From NCBI GenBank assembly GCA_001972305.1, contig BDDD01000377.1:612995-676994 (forward strand): a stretch of DNA of 64,000 bases, written 5' to 3'. The position numbers were made by a program, and so were the translations under genes. Each line of letters begins with the position of its first letter. Position 1 is the stretch's first letter. The notes under the pieces were generated by a model. It saw only the letters and a program-made list of their open reading frames with translations. It was not told the DNA's origin and did no database searches. The stretch is from Cephalotus follicularis. Its lineage: Eukaryota > Streptophyta > Magnoliopsida > Oxalidales > Cephalotaceae. Below are positions 10,503 through 22,177 of this stretch, piece by piece.

Positions 10503-13179
10503 TGTTGGAAACCCAGGGGGGTCTCCCGGTCAATTTTGGGTCTAGGATGCTAGTGTGTATAATTTTAATTTTTCAAAAGATACCAAGACAGCAAGTCAAG
10601 GTTCACACTGACGTCTTGCTACAAAAATCAATATGCCTAGGATCTCCGTTTGATGTTCAATCTAACAATTACCAAATCAAGCATGCACACAAAACTATAA
10701 AGTTTAAGCACAACATAAAACATAAAAGTATAAGGGAAGCAACCATACCAACGTTGGAGGTTCCACCACTTTGTCGCTACACGCTTGCAGCAGCAATTGC
10801 CGGTCACCGGTAACACCACCAGATTTCGGACAGTCCATGTTTCGTCTGATGTTGGCACCAACGGACTCCAAAAAATCTGCTCAACCCAAATCTGGAGGAG
10901 ACACTCCTGGAACCGCGCCAGAACACGGAGGCCAGAGGCGGTGACTCACTGAGTTCAGACTCAGTGAGTCTCGATCAACTCGTCATTGACCAGCCTTGAC
11001 ATATGTGGACGCTAACACCACGACGAATGCACCGGTGGCCAAGACTCAGCGAGACTCAGCCTCGAAAGTAGGGAACGGCTGGCGGTGAGTCACGGGGTTG
11101 ACTCGATGTTCGTCACCAGCGACTGCCAAGCCACCAAACGGCTCAGTGACACCAGCCCGACATACCCCAACCCAAGACTCACCGTGACTCAGCGTGGAAT
11201 GCCCAGTCACAGCAGCCCGACACATCAACTCGGTGAGTTGACTCATAGAACGCAAAACCGGTCAAAACAACGCCGGAAACGCCTAAACTAATGTCAAGAT
11301 AGGTAGAGCCAAAGGTTGGCTCCACCTACCAGTGACAATCGGGGGCGAAAAGGGACGCAAGAGTAGGGAGGCGGCAAAAACGCGATCTGCCACCACAGAG
11401 AGAAAGAGGGAGAAAGAATGGAGAAATTGGGAGAGAGAAGAGGAAGAGGCATACCATGGAAGGACGCCGGCCATCCCTTGGCCACCGGCGCGAAGTGCCG
11501 GTCTTCTTCCGCGGCAAGAGCTCGCCTCTGCTTGCATACACATTAAACGCATGTGTCGTCCTAGGCTTATGGCACACGAATGTGCTGGGAGAGAATGTGA
11601 GGGAGAGATTGTGAGAGATATGAAGAGAGAGATACTTTTAAATAAACCTTTTAAAATGCATTTTTGACTTAAACAAAATTAAGTCTCTCTCTCTCTCTCT
11701 CTCATTTTTCTTTTCTCCTTTCTCCTTTAAAAAAAATCTCTTTCAATTTAAATTAAATTTCTCTTTCAAAATTAATTTGTTTCCCCCACATGTTTAATAA
11801 TTCTCTTAATTAATTAAACATGTCTCTCTCTTTTATGATTCAATTAAGGTCTCTCACTTTAAATAATTAAAGACTCTCTCTTTTAATTAATTTAATTAAA
11901 AATAAATCATGCTATGGCTTTAAAGTCTCTTTATATATCAAGATGACAATTAGTGGAATGAAAAACGAACCACTAATGTAAAAATAATATATACTAGTTA
12001 AAAAGTAGATTTACCACTGAGCGAGCATGTGTGCAGCATGCGTCACTTTTCCAATAATCAGGCGGGACCCAAAAGCCCGGTGGATTTTCGGTACGATGGT
12101 AAAATTTCCCAGAACATCCCTAAGTTCTGATACGGCTATCCAGCTGATAGCCCCGGTGTGAATGCATCCCCCCCGGATCCGTGTAAACAACGTCTATCAT
12201 TCATTAGCCGGTTCCCTAGTGCTTTGTCACAGTCAGCGATTTGTGAGCCGCGTATCCTTCATCATCTCGGCTCCGACCGTGGACTAGGGTTTGGATAAAT
12301 GTCACTCCTAGGTAAAACTGTGATAACTTTAATTCTATGAACACACTGAGACTATGGGAGACATCCCCGAAAACCTCTCATTCCTTATCTCCCAGTGCCC
12401 GGCCAGGACTTTAAGTCTTCAACGGTCACAGATGTTATAGAGCCTATAACCCTCAACACGGGTTTGACGATCCGATCTTGCGCAGTCGTCCATACATCTC
12501 AATGTAGCTCCCACAAGGCCCGAAGGCAAGCCTTTTGCCAGCACGTAGCTAGTGCTGGGGAAGGCGTAAATCAAAGCCAGGCAGTTACTACACAACGTAT
12601 GCCAGCCGCTCAGGTCTAACGATACAACGTAAATCATGTATGATCTACTAGTCCCCTTTGACTAAACACTACCGCGACAATAGGAACTCTATTGACACAG
12701 GTGTTGACTCTCCAAATAGATAACCTATGGTGGGTCGGTTCAGTGTCATGCCTCTGCACGCACCTCGTATCAACTTTAGGGTGAAACCCAAATGGCAATG
12801 AGATGATCCATCCTCCCTGACATCGGGAGCAAGCATAACACGACAAGTCTTTGAGGTTTATCAATTGCCCTAAGAAAGTGAACCTATGACTTGGAACTTT
12901 TGTCACTAGGGAGTAAGGATCTCATTCTCATAACCTCTCAGGCACGAGATCCAACCCTTTACGGACAAGGGCGCTGCATGTGTATTCAGTTGACTTGATG
13001 ATCAACTGATCCATTGAGACGGTATGGGATAATACATAGAGCCAGATGCCAATATTTTATTTAAAATGCACAATAAAAACATGAATGGAACTAAGAATGT
13101 ATGATTCAAGAGTGTGTCATATGTCAACAACATATGTCTGCAGCCTTCTCGTGGCTTGCAGGGACACCCTAATCTAACA
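10503..13179 (-). repeat. Element B 3' LTR
   Basis: In plus orientation it starts tgttggaaacccag and ends ccctaatctaaca. It pairs with 24297-25124 plus 40364-42141. It contains a GACTCAGTGAGTC palindrome cluster (10940-11245), a CT microsatellite (11684-11703; about 55 bases long in the other LTR), AT-rich sequence, and a short hairpin ggctatc-cagct-gatagcc (12134-12152, repeated at 41097-41115). Open frames in it, such as 12395-12619, recur in the other LTR only because the LTRs are copies. They have no protein signature. Confidence 0.9.
10940..11245. repeat. GACTCA/TGAGTC palindrome cluster in LTR of B
   Basis: The cluster contains tgactcactgagttc, GACTCAGTGAGTC (10958-10970), gactcagcgagactcagc, ggtgagtcacgg, ggttgactcg, gtgactcagcg and ggtgagttgactc. 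The matching segment of the other LTR is at about 24730-25030. Confidence 0.65.
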
Positions 13180-13193
13180 ATCTCCCACTTGGC
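13180..13193 (-). other. Polypurine tract of element B
   Basis: On the minus strand gccaagtgggagat directly precedes the LTR start tgttag. This is a common Copia polypurine tract and primes plus-strand DNA synthesis. Confidence 0.7.
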
Positions 13194-13199
13194 CCTCCA

Positions 13200-15870
13200 T
13201 CCACGAAGACTTCCAGCCTAAGCATATCGCACTCTAACACTGCTCATGGCCTTGGTCAGTGGGTCTTTTAAGTTCGCTTCTCGCGCGACTCTTTCTATGG
13301 TGACATCTTCTCTCATGATGACTCCTATATTTCCTCAATAACATCTCTTTCAAAACGTTACATTCATGATCTCTCTGACCAAATGATATCGTTGCTGTAT
13401 ATGTTTTGGCGGTAATGAGACCCGGGTTCCATGGTTTGTGCAAAGCCCCATCGTCGTCCCTATGCAGCACAACTGGACAATGATGGATAGAACCACATAA
13501 AGTTCTACAATGAACTTCCGCTACAAAACCAGCAACCAAAACCGGTATCACAGGTTGCACATAATTTTATTCTCTGGTGAAGTTTGCAGTCCTCGACTGT
13601 CACATACTCCTCCCACTCACAATGCACTTCCATTCAGGACCAACATATATCCTGAAATGGATTTGTGATCATCCGGATCACAAATGAAACTAGAGTTGAC
13701 CTAACTCTTACGTCCCAGTTCAATATCTTATCCACGTGTCAAGAAATAATTCTGAGTCTTTCACAGGCATTATGTCCTCTTGATAATGTCCCAATGTCTC
13801 TTACAGGGACTGGACTAAAATCGACTAGCCAAACCCTTAGGCATATCGACATCAGACCTAGTACGAAGTATGGAATACATGTTGGAGCCTATTTCTGAAG
13901 CATAAGGTCGCCTATTCATGCGTGTCCTCTCCTTAGAAGTCCTGGAAGACTTTCTCTGAAAAGGTGAATTCCTTGGGTAATTGGCAGTAAGCCACATATG
14001 GAATTCATTTCCATACTATTTTAGCTACCTGTTGATGTATTGGCTTTGGGAAAGTCCAAGCAATCTACTTGATCTACTCTTTAGACCTTCATTCTCTAAA
14101 ACGTAGAAAGCATCTCCCAAATCCTTTATGGAGAAGTTCTTGCTTAACTGTACTTCAACATACCTACACCATTCTCTATGTGTAGTATGTCTTCTACATA
14201 CAGTGCCAAGAAAGTGATTACTGGGTTATCCTATTTCCGGCAAACATTAGGCTTATCCATATATTCGACGAAGTGAAAATGGATATTTCAGCTATGGGAT
14301 GCTTGCTTAAGGTCGTAGACCTTGGGAGCTTGCACCTCTTGTGCTAATGTTCATTGGATGTAAACCCCTCAGGTTTGGGACATATAGATGTACTCTTCAA
14401 GATAGTCACTCTTGCAGACGGTCTTGACATCCATTTTCCATAGCTCATTATCACAATGAGTGGCAATTGCAAGCATTGTCCGAATGGACTAAAGCACTGC
14501 AACTGATGAGAAAGTTCTCAGTACACAGACCTCTTGTCTTAGTGTATATCCTTTCGCGACCAATTGTACTTTAAAGGTTTCAACCTTTACCATTAACACC
14601 AATCTTCCTCTTGAAGATTTACTTGCATCTGATAGGATTTTAAGCCTTCAGGTGCGTATACCAAGTCTCTCACTTGGTAGGAGTATATGGAGTCCTTTTC
14701 GAATTTCATGATCTCTTATCATGTCCTGCAATTAGTGCTCTTCACTACTTCCTTGTAACTGACAGGTTCGTCATCTCGCTGATGTTAGGTTCGTCAGTGC
14801 CTTTATGAGAAAACCTTATTTCTCAGGCATTTTCGAAAACCTTTGCCTGATCTCCTCGCTAGAGGAGTGCCTTACCAAGATTCTATCTCAGATTGGGATC
14901 CCTTCCCAATTATGTCTTTAGAAGAATAAACTTCTAGTTCCTTATCGTCATGTGAGTTTCTACCTGGTGGAAATTCTCTTTGTTTCACCTAACTCCCACT
15001 GCTTCCTGCAATCAGCTATTCCTCTCTAGGAATTTTGCAGTATGCGAAACAAAACCATATTTGTTCGCTGGGATAGAAGAAGTAATATCCTAAGCACTTC
15101 TTAGAATATTCCACAAACCGGAAACGTCTCAATCGTGCCTCCAGCTTAGAAGGTTTTCGCCTTCTTATATAAACTGGACAGCCTTAACCCTTAAACGGTT
15201 TATGCTGGGTTTCCTCCATTTATGATCTCCAAGATTATATGATATCCTCTCGATATTAGAGGGAACGGATTTCAAAGGAATCCGGATTAGGATATGCACT
15301 GCCAGCTACAGTGCAAGCCCAGAATATAAGTGGAAGATGTATAAAAGACATAATGGATCTTATCATTAACTACTTCTAGTCATAACTCCATGACTCTTTC
15401 TTAAGATTTTAGACTTGGTTTCCTCTTGAAACACTTACCCAAAATCGTGATAAAACACCGATGATAGCATTGAAGTAGTCAAAATCTCCATTTGCATTAA
15501 CCGATATTGGTTCACTACCCTCGGTGTGGAGTTAACCTAACATGTCCACTGTCCTTTCTCAACACCCGGAGAAAAGAGATGTGGTCATTAAGCCAATCAA
15601 ACATGGCTTACAGGTTGGAAAGGACAACATGTCCTGGATGTCCAATAGAATATCCTTAACCATTGTGTTTTCCTAGCATCTGTAGGATGACCTAATCAGC
15701 AATGCAATAACAATGAAGGATTTATGTCTTATATTAATTTCTTCCTTTGAATTGTTAATATAATGTTATGGTAATTGTATAAGACGTAGATCTCTTTAGT
15801 CCACGTGCCTCTTGCACTACCTAGAACATTGAAATGTATAAGACAAAGAATTTATACCAAAAAAAAAAGT
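13200..15870 (-). pseudogene. pol: Decayed pol of element B (protease to RNase H)
   Basis: No long open frame survives, but on the minus strand the Copia pol order can still be read across many frames. A protease trace (VQEARGLKRS, about 15800) comes first. The pre-integrase finger region (LLHC-LGHP at about 15700; CKPCLIG) follows. The integrase C-terminal part comes next (KLEARLRRFRFVEYSKKCLG then YYFFYPSEQ, about 15050-15200). Reverse transcriptase follows (KVQLVAKGYT near 14570; ELWKMDVKT; LKQASHS; LALYVEDILHIENG at about 14180-14230, where YVDD is expected). RNase H is last (YASEIGSNMYSILRTRSDV near 13900; DPDDHKSISGYMLVLNG near 13640; HLVREI near 13370). The Asp-to-Glu change in the YVDD box and the many stops make it dead. 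The match is from remembered family motifs, not an alignment. Confidence 0.75.
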
Positions 15871-16669
15871 TGAGCTCCCAGCTCATCTTATACATATATC
15901 ACATAGAAACTAAATTCCATACAATGTTCTTTATATACAGAGATCAAATCATTATTACATAACCATTTACAAAAATATACAATTCATCAACGCCAACTGC
16001 ATAGGTGTGAATCCTCGATGCATCACCATGGCGCCAGTCCATAGCTTTGTCAGCTCTCTCAGCTGTCTAGCGTCTCTCAGTATATATTTGCCTCAGAGAT
16101 CCGTTGGGTATGTCTTGAAATTTGTTGCATAAAAAACGGCGCATTAAAACCCTGTTAGAATTCTTTTCAGCCGTGAAAAGCGTCGACTGTCTCCCTCAAA
16201 GCGTCGCCGCTTATATGACCATTAGGTATTTTAATTTGAATTTGTCGAGTCAAAGCGCAGGCGTTCAGGATGTAGGAGTCGACTGTTGCCTCAAAGCGCT
16301 GACGCTTAGTGTTGAGCGTCGCCGCTTGTGTCAAATTGATTGGATCAAGAAGTCTCTGTTTATAAGCGCTGACTTGAGGTCTCAAAGCACTGACGCTCTG
16401 AGTTAAAGTGCAGACGCTTATAATTAGGCGTTGACGGTTTGAACATTTGTTCCTCTCCTCAAAACACTTCAACGGTAGACGCTTTGTTCATTGTCTCGAC
16501 TGTTGCACAAAGCGCTGACGCTTTATTTCGGAGCGTCGATGCTTTATACTGTTTCTGCAGTTTTTTTCTTGCTATTTTGCGCATTCCATGTTTTTCTTGC
16601 ACATAAAGAAACTTGGTTAAACACAAATATGTTATCATCAAAACTAGGATTTAGACATAAATGTCAACA
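15871..16669 (-). repeat. Element C 3' LTR
   Basis: The right end ...aatgtcaaca (16669) is the LTR start on the minus strand. From about 16085 to 16669 it matches the other LTR (21595-22177) closely. From 16085 leftwards the two are unrelated, with the break next to an AT-rich TATA-like run (agtatatatttg). The U3 palindrome cluster lies at 16175-16545. Confidence 0.7.
16175..16545. repeat. GCGTCGAC / AAAGCGCTGACGCTTT cluster in U3 of C
   Basis: Words include aaagcgtcgactg (GTCGAC at 16182), ggagtcgactg (16278), caaagcgctgacgctta, gagcgtcgccgctt and aaagcgctgacgcttta. The idealised form is the palindrome AAAGCGTCGACGCTTT. It is repeated in the other C LTR at about 21685-22055. Confidence 0.8.
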
Positions 16670-17270
16670 ATCTCCCCCTTTTTGATGATGACAAAATTTG
16701 TTTCATTTAAACATAATAAATGGTATAACTTAAAACATAACAAATAATGCACAAAGGTATAACTTAGAACATAACAAATAATGCACAAACATATTTGCTC
16801 CCCCTTAATTCATTATATCCCCATTAGTTAAACAAGGGGTGTTTACTTTGTCATTATTTCCCTATTTTTTCTTATACTACCTCCCCCTTTTTGTTATCAA
16901 TTAAAAAAGGATTTAAATCGTTATAATCAAACCAATGTTTTGTTATAAAAACAATGTCATTTGAGCATTCATAGTCATTCCATGTTTCAATTTCAATAAC
17001 ATAGTATTCATTCATGACATTGGATTAAGTACAAAGGAAAGCATTCCAAAACCATAATTTCACATTGCATACTTCAAACCGACACAAGTTTTACACATCG
17101 AAATTAAAACAATACATAGACATAAAATGCATAAAATGCATGCTGAGATATCACAAAACTTGTTGATCACATTAAATTTTCACATTACAAACATAGTACC
17201 ACAAATCATAAAATGTTGTCCATAGCAAAGTATTACATCATCATGGAATGCAAAAATGAAATGCATGAGC
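16670..17270 (-). other. 3' non-coding region of C with three polypurine tracts
   Basis: No gene. On the minus strand AAAAAGGGGGAGAT abuts the 3' LTR (16670-16684). Two further G-runs (aagggggag at about 16799-16807; aaaaaagggggag at about 16880-16892) lie upstream. A 34-base unit starting ggtataactta is duplicated in tandem (16722-16755, 16756-16789). Multiple polypurine tracts are a reported trait of Sireviruses. Confidence 0.7.
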
Positions 17271-18572
17271 TTAGTCGTTCATTTTAGTGTCTTCGTTTTC
17301 ACCACCGATCTCTCCCTCCAAGTCATTGGTTGCTCCATCATCTTGGTGAATGTCATCGTTGTCGTGGCTCGAGGAGGAGGAAATGAGACCTTCGTAGTCC
17401 ATTATTCCCATTTCTGCGAACTTCTTTGCCATTCTCTTTTGTCTTCTTTTAACCGATTGCATATTCATTTTTATTTCTTCGACATTTTGCTGTAGTCCCT
17501 TAATCGCATCCAATATCTATTCTAGTTTGTTTATTGGGAGGTTGATATCCGGTGTTTGCTCAACTTGAGGTTCTCTTGGTACATTTTGTGCTTCATCACC
17601 CATTTCTACCTCTCCCTATTCTTCAACGACTCTATTTGAGTCCTCTTCTCTTGGGATCCATGTTCCAAGCCGTTTGTGCTTTTTAAATCCCATTCTTCCC
17701 AAGGTTCCTTTGCCTAACTTGTCAACACTCTGGAGTGGGTGATTTATTTCTCCAGTTAGGTCAATTTCAAAATAATGGAGGATTTTGGTAATGATGTTGC
17801 TATAACCTAATCTGGCATTCTCTCGGTCATGGATTGCATGCATGTGATTAATAATCAAGAAAGGCACATTAATTCTTTTGCCTGTGATTAGGTGATACAT
17901 AGTATATGCCTCCATGTGGGTTACCTCATCGAACCCACCAACTTTACGCAAAATGTGTGTACATACAGCACGATGTAGGAACCTATAATGTAAACTGAGG
18001 TTCCTAGTGTACATTCGCTGTAGAAAGTCAGCATTTTCTCCAAAAAGAATTCGTACACAATCCTGTCTATCAAAATCTCTACTTGTCACCCAAGTCCTTT
18101 GGTTCCACCCCCTAGCACCATCATTCGGAATATTTAGGATTGTGGCTAGTGTTTCGATTTCTAATTCAATTCCCTTGTTTTTGACCTTTGTGCGTAATTC
18201 TACCATAGAGCTACTTAGAATGTGAACATAAAATTTCTTAATTAGCTCAGGATAGCTAGGTAAACTGATTGAAAATAAGGGTTATAACCCTTGAGCACTT
18301 AACCACTCTATAATAGGAAAACCCTCATTATTGCCGAAATCAAAATCTAACACTTTACCTACTAGAATCTTGCGATTAAAATAGGCTTCAGGATACCTAG
18401 GGAGTGAACCAGAAACCTCTGGTGTGACTGGATGAGCATCTATACCCTTCCCTTTGCGCCCAATAGATTTCCTTTTTGTTTTAGACCCTTGTCCAGCTTC
18501 AATACTTTTGGTTCTTGGCATCTTTGATGTTAGTTTGAGATTTATCAAGGATTTTCGAATGTAATGAGGCAC
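17271..18572 (-). pseudogene. Extra frame of C after pol, plant transposon-associated domain-like
   Basis: Three open pieces (18572-18282, 18206-17616, 17513-17271) lie in one frame, separated only by stop codons, and give about 433 codons from MPHYIRKSL. The N-terminus is basic (TKRKSIGRKGKG). The core reads SLPSYPELIKKFYVHI and EAYTMYHLITGKRINVPF, then IITKILHYFEIDLTGE. In my recollection this matches the plant transposon-associated domain found in many plant retroelement proteins. Near the C-terminus are a short coiled-coil-like helix (LDAIKGLQQNVEEIK) and an acidic tail. It occupies the position where some Sireviruses carry an envelope-like gene, but I see no signal peptide or membrane segment. 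The function is unknown. Confidence 0.65.
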
Positions 18573-18654
18573 AAAATCGCCAGAGACAGTGAGCTTAGAG
18601 TTAGTATTCTGAGTTTTTGTGTGAAAATGGCTTGACAGACGGCGCTTTCTGTCT

Positions 18655-18785
18655 TAAAACTTGATTAAAGCGTCGACGGAGTAGAGGGAGGCATCGGCGC
18701 TTTGACTACTTTCCCTAATTAGAGCCCTAATTTTTTGTGTAAAGCGCTGACGCTTTAATGATAGGCGTCGGCGCTTTGCTCTGTT
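18655..18785. promoter_or_regulatory. Palindrome cluster between pol and the extra frame of C
   Basis: The words aaagcgtcgacgga, catcggcgctttg, aaagcgctgacgcttta and aggcgtcggcgctttg occur in about 130 bases. They are of the same type as in the LTR of C. The cluster starts about 85 bases upstream of the ATG at 18572 (minus strand). A role as internal promoter or enhancer is inference. Confidence 0.55.
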
Positions 18786-18906
18786 TTCTGTCGATTTTTC
18801 ATAAACGCGCATGAATGAATGCAAATGATGCATTAATGAACAAACAAGCATATTGAGCAAACATATATTATCGCACCAATCATATAAATATATCAATCAC
18901 TCAATT

Positions 18907-21480
18907 TCACATAGAGAAGGTTTGTTCGTTTAATGGTTTTGTGAAGATGTCCGCGACTTGTTCTTGAGTCGGGACGAAAACTAATTCAATATCACCTTTT
19001 TCTATGTGATCTTTTATGAAGTGATATCTTATGTCAATGTGTTTAGTCCTAGAGTGATGAACCGGGTTTTTCCCTAAACATATCGTACTAGTGTTATCAC
19101 ACCTAATTGGCACTTTTTAAAAGTTAAAGCCATAGTCAAGGAGTTGTTGCTTCATCCACATGATTTGGGCACAACAACTTCCTGCGGCAATGTATTCGGC
19201 TTCGGTAGTAGAAAGTTCTACCGAATTTTGTTTCTTGCTAAACCAAGAAATAAGCATATTGCCTAAAAATTGACACGTGCCACTTGTGCCTTTTCTATCT
19301 ACTTTATATCCTCCGAAATCGGCATCGGAGTAAGTGTGTAAGTCAAAGGATGATTTCCTAGGATACCGTAGTCCTAAGGAGGGTGTATATGCTAAATACT
19401 TGAAGATTCATTTTACGGCATGCAAGTGGGATTCCTTGGGACATGCTTCAAATCTAGCACATAAGCATACACTAAACAAAATGTCCGGCCTACTCGCCGT
19501 TAAGTAAAGCAATGAACCTATCATGCTTCTATACAATTTTTGATCAATAGACTTACCTTGGTCATCTTTATCAAGTTTGGTAGTTGTACTCATAGGGGTC
19601 TTACTCTTTTTGGAGTTCTCCATCCCAAATATTTTGAGTAAGTCCTGGACATACCTTGATTGGTTGATGAAGATTCCTTCCTCTAGTTGTTTGACTTGAA
19701 GTCCAAGAAAGTAGTTGAGCTCACCCATCATGCTCATTTCAAATTCTTCCTGCATGATCTTAGCGAAACTTTTGCACAAGTCTTTGTTAGTAGAACCGAA
19801 AATTATATCATCAACGTAGACTTGAACAATTAAAATTTCTTTACTAACATTTTTTGTGAAGAGAGTGATATCGATTATTCCTCTTTTAATGCCATTTTCG
19901 AGTAAATAGCCACTTAACTTTTCGTACCAAGCTCTAGGAGCTTGTTTCAAGCCATATAATGCTTTTGAGAGTTTAATACATGGTTGGGAAAATGAGGGTT
20001 TTCAAACCCGGGAGGTTGTTCCACATAAACTTCCTCCTTTATTACACCATTTATGAATGCACTCTTTACATCCATTTGAAAGAGGGTGAAATCCTTAAAT
20101 GATGCATATGCAAGTAACATACGTATAGACTCTAATCTAGATACGGGTGCATAGACTCATCAAAGTCAATTCCCTCTTCTTGGGAATATCCCTTAGCAAC
20201 TAGCCTCGCTTTATTTCTTATTACCATTCCTTGGTCGTCTACTTTGTTACAAAATACCCATTTTGTGCCGATTATGTTTTGGTTACTAGGCCTAGGAACT
20301 AGATTCCATACTTTATTTCTTTCGAATTGATTTAATTCCTCTTGCATATCATTAATCCAATTTTTGACTTTTTCGGCCTCATTTATATTTTTAGGTTCTA
20401 TTTGTGACAAGAATGCAATATAATTATGATTAACACTAGATCTAGTAGATACTCCTAATCTAGGATTACTTATTATTGCTTCATGAGGGTGTCCTCTTAC
20501 CACTTTCAAGGTTTTGTCTTGGAGAGCTTCTTGATAGCTTTCTTGAGGGGTTTCTTCTATAGTAGATTCCTCCTTTTTGGTTTCATCTAGGTTTAGCTTG
20601 TTAACTCAATTTTCAATAAAATCTACACAATCATCATCAATAACTTCTTTTGGAAGTTTAGGGTTAGTTTCATCAAATATAATATGCATTGATTCTTCAA
20701 CTAGTAAAGTTCTTTTATTGAAGCATCTACAGGCCCTACTACTAAAAGAATAACCAAGAAAAATACCTTCGTCGACTTTGGAGTCAAATTTCCCAAGATG
20801 CTCTTTTCCATTATTGTGGATGAAGCACTTGCATCCGAAGGTGTGAAAGTAACTAATGTTCGGCTTTGTCCCCCTCCATAATTCATATGGAGTCTTTTTG
20901 AGAATTGGCCTTATTGATATGCGATTTAAGATATAGCACGAATTATTTATTGCTTCCGCCCAAAAATATTTTGGTAAATTATTTTCGTTTAAAAGTGTTC
21001 TACACATTTCTTGTAACGTTCTATTTTTCCTTTCAACGACCCCATATTGTTGAGGTGTTCTAGGAGTGGAGAACTCATGTATGAAACCATTTTCATTACA
21101 AAATTTTTCAAACAAATGATTTTCAAATTCTTTTCCATGATCACTTCTAATCTTAGAAATAGAAGTGTCCTTTTCATTTTGAACGGTTTTACAAAAGTTT
21201 GAAAATTCTTTAAAAGATTCATTTTTGTGGGCTACGAAAATAGTCCATGTATATCTCGAATAATCGTCTACTATGACCATGGCGTATGATTTTCCACCTA
21301 GGCTTCTAATATCTATTGGACCAAATAAGTCTATATGCAAAAGTTGCAATGACCTACTTGTTGATACAATGACTTTGCTTTTAAATGAAGCTCTAGTTTG
21401 TTTTCCGTATTGACATGCATCACAAACTTTATCCTTTTCAAAGCTAATTTTAGGAAGTCCTTTAACTAACTCATGTTTGA
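18907..21480 (-). pseudogene. pol: pol of element C (integrase, reverse transcriptase, RNase H)
   Basis: The integrase part is open for 312 codons (21544-20606). It keeps CDACQYGK, LHIDLFGP (first Asp), RSDHGKEFEN (second Asp) and VVERKNRTLQE (catalytic Glu). Reverse transcriptase follows in shifted pieces: KNKVDDQGMVIRNKARLVAK-like sequence at 20509-20132, FTLFQMDVKSAFINGVIKEE at about 20110-20030, and AWYEKLSGYLL with VYVDDIIFGSTN at 19950-19408, where a TGA interrupts AVK-(stop)-IFK. RNase H reads ELSTTEAEYIAAGSCCAQ (about 19230-19150) and ends HIDIRYHFIKDHIEKGD with ADIFTKPLNEQ (19113-18907). Gag, protease and the pre-integrase His pair are missing because the frame joins LTR-derived sequence at about 21485. 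Confidence 0.88.
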
Positions 21481-21484
21481 GATG

Positions 21485-22177
21485 AACTTTGATTTTGAAT
21501 GCTTGTAGTATGTTTTCTTGAATGATCTTTGTATTTGATGTCACTTGTGTTCCTCTTCTTGTTTCTCTTCAAAACACCTATGTATATATATATTTTTGCT
21601 TCAGAGATCCGTTGGGTATGTCTTGAAATTTGTTGCATAAAAAACGGCGCATTAAAACCCTGTCAGAATTCTTTTCAGCCGTGCAAAGCGTCGACTGTCT
21701 CCCTCAAAGCGTCGCTGCTTATATGACCGTTAGGTATTTTGATTTGAATTTTTCGAGTCAAAGCGCAGGCGTTCTGGATGTAGGAGTCGACTATTGCCTC
21801 AAAGCTCTGACGCTTAGTGATGAGCATCGCCGCTTGTGTCAAATTGAATGGATCAAGAAGTCTCTGTTTATAAGCGCTGACTTGAGGTCTCAAAGCGCTG
21901 ACGCTCTGAGTTAAAGCGTAGACGCTTATAATTAGTCGTCGACGGTTTGAACATTTGTTCCTCTCCTAGAAACACTTCAACGGTAGACGCTTTGTTCATT
22001 GTCTCGACTGTTGCACAAAGCGCTGACGCTTTATTTCTGAGCGTCAATGCTTTATCCTGTTTCTGCAATTTTTTTCTTGTTGTTTTGCGCATTCCATGTT
22101 TTTCTTGCACATAAAGAAACTTGGTTAAACACAAATCTGTTAGCATCAAAAGTAGGATTGAGACATAAATGTCAACA
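21485..22177 (-). repeat. Element C 5' LTR, truncated
   Basis: U3 (22177-21595) matches the 3' LTR. The following segment (21595 to about 21485) has a TATA-like run (tatatatatattttt) and an A/C-rich R-like sequence that joins integrase directly at about 21485. The primer-binding site, gag and protease are gone. Confidence 0.7.

Larger units (their letters stand above)
15871..22177 (-). mobile_element. Element C: SIRE-type Copia with extra 3' frame, nested in B
   Basis: It lies between the gag zinc-knuckle remnant of B (about 22200-22290) and the protease trace of B (about 15800). Minus-strand order: truncated 5' LTR (22177 to about 21485), pol (21480-18907), GTCGAC-type cluster, extra frame (18572-17271), polypurine tracts, 3' LTR (16669 leftwards). 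The left end at 15871 (tgagctcc) is a guess. The expected duplication of taact was not found there. Gag, protease and the primer-binding site are deleted. Confidence 0.75.

Noticed and set aside
12395..12619. Open frame repeated at 41320-41583, apparently conserved
   Set aside because: Both are the same position in the two LTRs of element B, so the similarity comes from LTR duplication, not protein selection.
17271..18572. Calling the extra frame of C an envelope gene
   Set aside because: No signal peptide, membrane helix or fusion-like segment is visible; position alone is not enough.
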